This document shows, piece by piece, positions 42,101 to 48,100 of a stretch of 64,000 bases of DNA. The position numbers and the translations under genes are program-made. The notes beneath the pieces were generated by a model. It saw nothing but the letters and a program-made list of their open reading frames with translations. It had not been told where the DNA came from and made no database searches. Source of the DNA: Onchidella celtica (taxonomy: Eukaryota; Mollusca; Gastropoda; Systellommatophora; Onchidiidae); the NCBI GenBank assembly GCA_963931925.1, contig OZ007575.1, forward strand, positions 39,762,846 to 39,826,845. The letters are read 5' to 3'. Numbering within the stretch: the stretch's first letter is position 1; each line of letters starts with the position of its first letter.

Positions 42101-45100
42101 TTTGCATGTGCTTTTAATTTGTTACGGACGTTAGCTCGAAAAATATCACAAATAAAAATATTTCTTTCTTTAACCTTTGCCAATTATCAAGATATGGGCC
42201 AAAACAAGCCATGTTAGATTTTACAGCACACAGATGTGGGGTAAATGAGTGTGAAAATTGTCCGAGAGATAAAATAAATGTTGTTCAGGCATCTTGCTCT
42301 CAATACTGTCCATAAATATCCATCCTTTGTCAACTGTAAGGTGTGCGTTTACCCAGGAATTGTCTGGGCAGATATAATATAGTATTCCTGCTGACGTTTT
42401 CTGCAAATTTGTCTGTAGATATTTGGCTCTTGCTGTAATGGGGTGAGGTTTCTCTCATGAAATGTTTCATCCACTGGTTGATTTACTGCAAAGTGAATTC
42501 TATTTCACTCACAGTTCGTCGCTTCCATGACAAACTGTCTTATCGCGCAAAATCTACTTTCGAGCTGGAGCAGTTTAATGTTTCTGTCGAGTCACCTGCA
42601 TGATTCAGCTCACTCTACCTCTCGATATAAACGTGCAAATGCACAGTAATATACATCAATCTAAAGCTTGTTTTCTTGCCTACAAAATGCTACTAAGTTT
42701 GATATTTATTTTTGTTTGCAGTTTTTCTCAAATGTTGTCAATTCATGGCAACCCCTCCGACAGGACAGTTCGTCATAAAACAAACCACTCGGGACTGGGT
42801 CGATAAGACACCTGAGCGAGGTTAGGACAGTTCGTCATGGAGTGAAGTGGCCAGGCTATGGTGGTTGACCAATGGTAAAATTCACTTCAAACAAGCTTTT
42901 TGTTACAGCCCATATTTATTTTCATTAATTTCATTAAATGTTAAGCCTGTTTGTTCGCCATCAGTCGTTTTGCGTTTCATGTGTGTTTACAGATTGATAC
43001 AAAAGCTCATATTAAGAGAGGGATCAAATCGAAACAGAGAAAGAACAATGTTATTGTTCATTGAAAAAGATTTCTATTTCATCTTAAATTTGACATCAAA
43101 ATTTCAAACATAAAAAATTTTCAAAACTTACCCAAAAAAAATCAGTTTCTCTTTTTATCAAGAAAAATATCTCTCTATCTCTCATTCATTCTCGCTCTCC
43201 TTATCTCTTTCTCTCTCTCACTCATTCTTGCTCTCTTTCTCACTCTCTCCCTTTCTCCCCTCTCTCTCATCTTCTCAGTTGTGGTGGGTTGTTTTTTTTT
43301 TGCTGTCCACTCCCTCCCTCCCTCACTCATTCATTCACTAACTCACTCACTCACTCACAAAAACACACTCACGCACACACATACAACGTTTAACATAAAG
43401 GTGGGTACCTAGAAGTACTAAATCATTGTAAAGTATTATAAGCACGAGCACAAACGCACTTTGTAGCCCTTATAGGAGAATGGAAGTTTTATAATTAATG
43501 TCTAAAGGGCTGATTTTGATAGAATGCCTTATGATCTGGGTGAAAATTCACTGGGGTTCTACCTTGACACAGAGTCATTAGATCTCCATACTTCCCCGCT
43601 GAGAGCTTTGGCTGTTCCTTGTAGGCATTAGAAGTACCTGCTCATTGCTTGTTAGCCTTTTATTCATGGTGATGGAACCGCAATCTTGTTCAAGGTGTGA
43701 GTTTTTGAAAGAGATCTTATGTGGTTCAGATTTTAATACCTCAATGTGCATAATATTTGTCCACTTCGTACTGTTCCCATTGTCAGATGGCCTGACGCGC
43801 AGAATTCCCGAAGTTCCAGCCAAAGTCTTCCAGTCAGAGATGTCACTGGTTGCAAGTTCTAGGACTGGGTAGGGTGACTTTTTTCCTGACATTCTGATGA
43901 TGCTCACAAGCTCTGCAGGCATCATAATTTTGGGAATCTTTCTCAGTGTTCATTCAACTACACTATGCATTGAGTCACCTGGGTTTGGCCATGGTTGCTT
44001 TCGAAATAACGATGCGATATTTGTTGCAGGGAAGTTGTCTTGAGGACGTTTCTGAACTTCGATGGCAGAATAGAATTTTCATTTTGTCTCGCACATCCGT
44101 CCGAGAACAACATAACATTGGTCATGCCTCGTGAATCGAGACTTCTTAAAAACTTTTCCATGCACCTGGCAATTTCATTGGCACCATGCGCTGCTTAACC
44201 CTCGTGCCAGAAATAGCAATGATCTTGCTTGTTAGACGTCTCGAAGATAGTGAAGCTATAAGAAGCGAAACGTCGTTTGTAGAAGAGCTCACCCCTCTGC
44301 GATTTGGGCAGATAGGGGACTTTTTCTAAATCAAAACAGCAGTAACCATGTTAGCATTGCTTTCAGACTCTTTGGTGCAAGCTTTTAAGATATTTCGAAC
44401 TTCATCGTTTTCTCCGATATGTTTTGTGTCCTGCCGAATGAATTCCTCGTCTTGAGGATTGTCTTCATACTTTGTTTCACACAAACTGCATGTTTTTTTG
44501 GGCAAATGGAACCGAAGATTCTTCTCTTGGAAAATTTTGTGGTATAAAGAATAACTGACAGGGATGTTGTTTCCATGAACGGCCTTGTAGAGTTCAAAAA
44601 TTTTTGTCACTGTGAGATCTGGGGCTAAATATTCCAGACACGTGGAAGCTCTGCAGTAGTGTGACTCCATTCATGAGAATCTGTTAATGTGCGCTTCCAC
44701 TGCTTTTCTCTTTTGGTTGTCACAGACTTTATTGTTCTGTGTCCTTCCACCTCTTTTCTCACTTTTCAATACACCATACTCATTAATTTTCTTAAAAACT
44801 GACTTAAGAAACAATGTGGAGACTCCAGTGGTGTTTAGGAACATTGTCTGACACACCATAGTGTTCTTGCCTTCATGCGGTAACAAGTAGGTAAATAGTC
44901 TTTTTCCTTTTTTGCGGAGTTCCGTCTTCATGAGCTTCAGAACTGACACACTGGATATGCCGAGCAACCCAGTTCCTTTGCTGGTGAAGATCACCGAGAT
45001 CCAAAAAAGCTGTAAGAATGTTTAGCCTCGTATTGTCAGTGTCCGATTATGATAAGACTGTTTGTCAAACAATGAATAACTAGCCCATCTGGGCGCGGCT

Positions 45101-48100
45101 CGCTGACGAAGAGTCTTATCTGGATAGGACAGTTCGTTATGAAACAAAAGTAACCAAAGTTGCGATAGGACAGTACGGTCATTTTGATTTTTACAAAAAC
45201 TAACATATATTTGACAAAATCCTTTATAGGACATTTAGATCAAAATTCTGCAAAAACCCGAAAATGCTAGTTTTAGCGATAAGACAGTTTGTCATGGAAG
45301 CGACGAGTTTTCCGAAGCATTTGTTTAGATGTGTGCTCATGTATAAAGTTGTGTCTCTCACTTTGATTCTTAGCTTTCTCAGGAATTCTTGCTTTTGAAA
45401 GAATCCCTGGATGATATGATGCAAAATATCTTTGTTAAAACTGTCTAATTTCTTGCTCTTAGCCTTCTTACAGAAATTTTCACCATTTTCGTTCAATCAC
45501 CATGGGACATGTCCTTTGTCATCCCAAGTGCGTGCTAAATCACTTACCACGATTTTGAGTTCTACGATACAGAAAACCATACCTGATCTCTTTGTAAAAA
45601 ACTTCATTAAAATGCAATGCTACATTTTTAGCTCCACAAATTAGCATTTAAGAGACATTTGATTGAACTTAGATCAGAGGTAAAGATAATATTTTTATAC
45701 ATTACAATGATTTTTGCATTTGTATTTTGTGTATTCCTTAATCCTATTTGGGAAATTTTGCCTTAGTGTCATTGCAGCCCAGTTACAACTGTAGCAGGCG
45801 CATTTTGGGGGGGTGGGGATTAGTTTTTTTTAAAAATACTAATAAAGCAGAAGATATCATTATTATGGATACAGCCCAGAAAAAAAACATTTTTTTTCAC
45901 TTGTGCGGGCAAAGACATGAGGTGTAAACAAATTACAACTCGCATGTATAGGTTTAACCAATAGTTAAAAAAAGGACTTTCCATTTTTTTTTTCTGTTTG
46001 CATACTGTAAGTTTACATATGTTTTACTTGAAGAAACTATTGCGTATTTCACTAATCGTAAAAAAGATTTCTAACTGAGTCACTGCCTGATTTGGAAAAA
46101 TATTATTCCTAAAAGACTATGACAATGTAAAAGCTTGTGCAAAATGGAAATCCAACACAGAGTTTTTGTGAAAACTGATAATATTAACCCTCGTCCTGCG
46201 TTGAGTGAACTCGTCCACGTACTCGTCAACTCCAGGACGCAATAACAACAATTATAGTGGTGGATGAATCATAAGGGATCCCTATGGTATTTGGATAAAG
46301 TACTTGTGATGATATGCAGTAGATTTTATTGTGAAATGGAAGGCCCCAAATCAAGAATTTTCTGCATTTACATGCCGTTTAGCATGTTTTATCATGTTCC
46401 CAAGACCTTTGCGCTTTTTCTGTCCCTATGTCAGGCCATTCAGGTGAACAAATTATTTTTTAAGCCATTCGCTTAATTTACTAACCACATGTATCGTGAC
46501 ATTGCCTTCTCCCTCCTCTACTATGTAAAGCGTTCACTTACTTACTTACTATAATGTTAGTTTTAGCGAGAGATTTGATTTCCAGTTCCAGGTCGTAGAG
46601 CACATACATGTACTGAAAAGCGGTTTAATCAAAGGAACACAGTATCTCTCTAATTACCACATCAAATAAAGACAACGACCAACAACAAAGTCGGTCATTT
46701 TCTCCCAGTTTTCCCTGATGAAAAACCTACTGACAGACGCCTTTATGCAGCATGCCCTAACATTACATCGGAATTCATAATTACAGACGTAGAACGGCGT
46801 CTCAAATACGCACATGGCCCCTTTCTTCTCATTTCACATGTAGACGACAACCAGCATCAAAGTAAAAGTTTCCCCAACATTTTCCCCAGTTCAAACTTCA
46901 GACCGTCAGTACTATTACACGAGTATGACGAATAGTTGCATCGTAATAAACGTAATCGGACGATACCATTTTGTTAGATATAGTAGGGGTGACAGGGTAG
47001 ATAAACACGCGAAAATAGTGTGGAAAAAAAAACATGAAAAAACAACGACGACAGCCTTGGCAACCGAATAACCAAAGCGCGAGGCGCACCGTTGCTATAC
47101 AAAAATGTGGCCTCCCGCAGGACCCGCGGTTAAGCGTATCGGACAAAATAACGGCCTCCCGTGTCTCGCGGGGAGGCCAATATAGTGGCCTCCCGCAGGA
47201 CTAGGGTTAACAATGCTGAGCACAGCAATAATTACAGACTTTATATACAAACCAGCGTGGAAGAGAAAAGAGGAAGTGGTATTACACTGCACAGAATAAA
47301 GGAGATACCAGTGAAGAACATCAATGTGGGAGGTCAAGAGCATGAGACTGAGGGTGTCATGGGAATACATCATCATTTATCCCTCAAAACCAATACAAGA
47401 AATACCTCTTTCAGTCAATTTTTGCTGGGATATTTCTATTTCATGTAGCTGATCTAAGACAGCTATTATTACAGGCACCATCATTGCAGTAGCTGACGTG
47501 TTGTTCACCCACATCGACAAGAACCAAGTTGGTAGCATGAAGCCCAACATTAACCTGGCAAATGCAGAAATGGAAACATAAAACACAAACTGAAGATATA
47601 TTATTTTGTCAATATCAGTTTCTGACGATAACTATTTATTATGTGTATAAAAATACACATGAAAGCAAACAGAGAAAGATACAGAAGTCTGTTTTTGCCT
47701 TCTGCAATTTGTCTCAGTAAGACATAATAGTTAATAGCTAGATGCGTGCCATATTTAACTAAGATTCTTTACCCTGCTACTTTATGTAATATGCCTGTTA
47801 TTGAGTTATAATCTATTTATGTAATGATTCATAATCTGTGTACCATGTATGTGCTCTTAAATGCTCTGTAAAAAAGAATTTCCCTCATGAGATAACAAAG
47901 TGACTTATCTTATCTTATTGCAAATTTTGACCATTTTTTGGGGTTAACAGCTTAACAATTATCACTGAAATGTATTCTGTAAACATTTAGAATCTGAGTT
48001 AGTCAGGCTGCCAATACTGTGACAAGATATAAACACACCGCCCCAAATAATCCATGTTTGTATTTGAACAAATAAATATCATATCTAAAATCAAAGATTT

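Noticed and set aside
47161..47448. 95-codon plus frame crossing SLC13 exon 4 boundary
   Set aside because: It overlaps the antisense exon and a transposon end, with no supporting motif.
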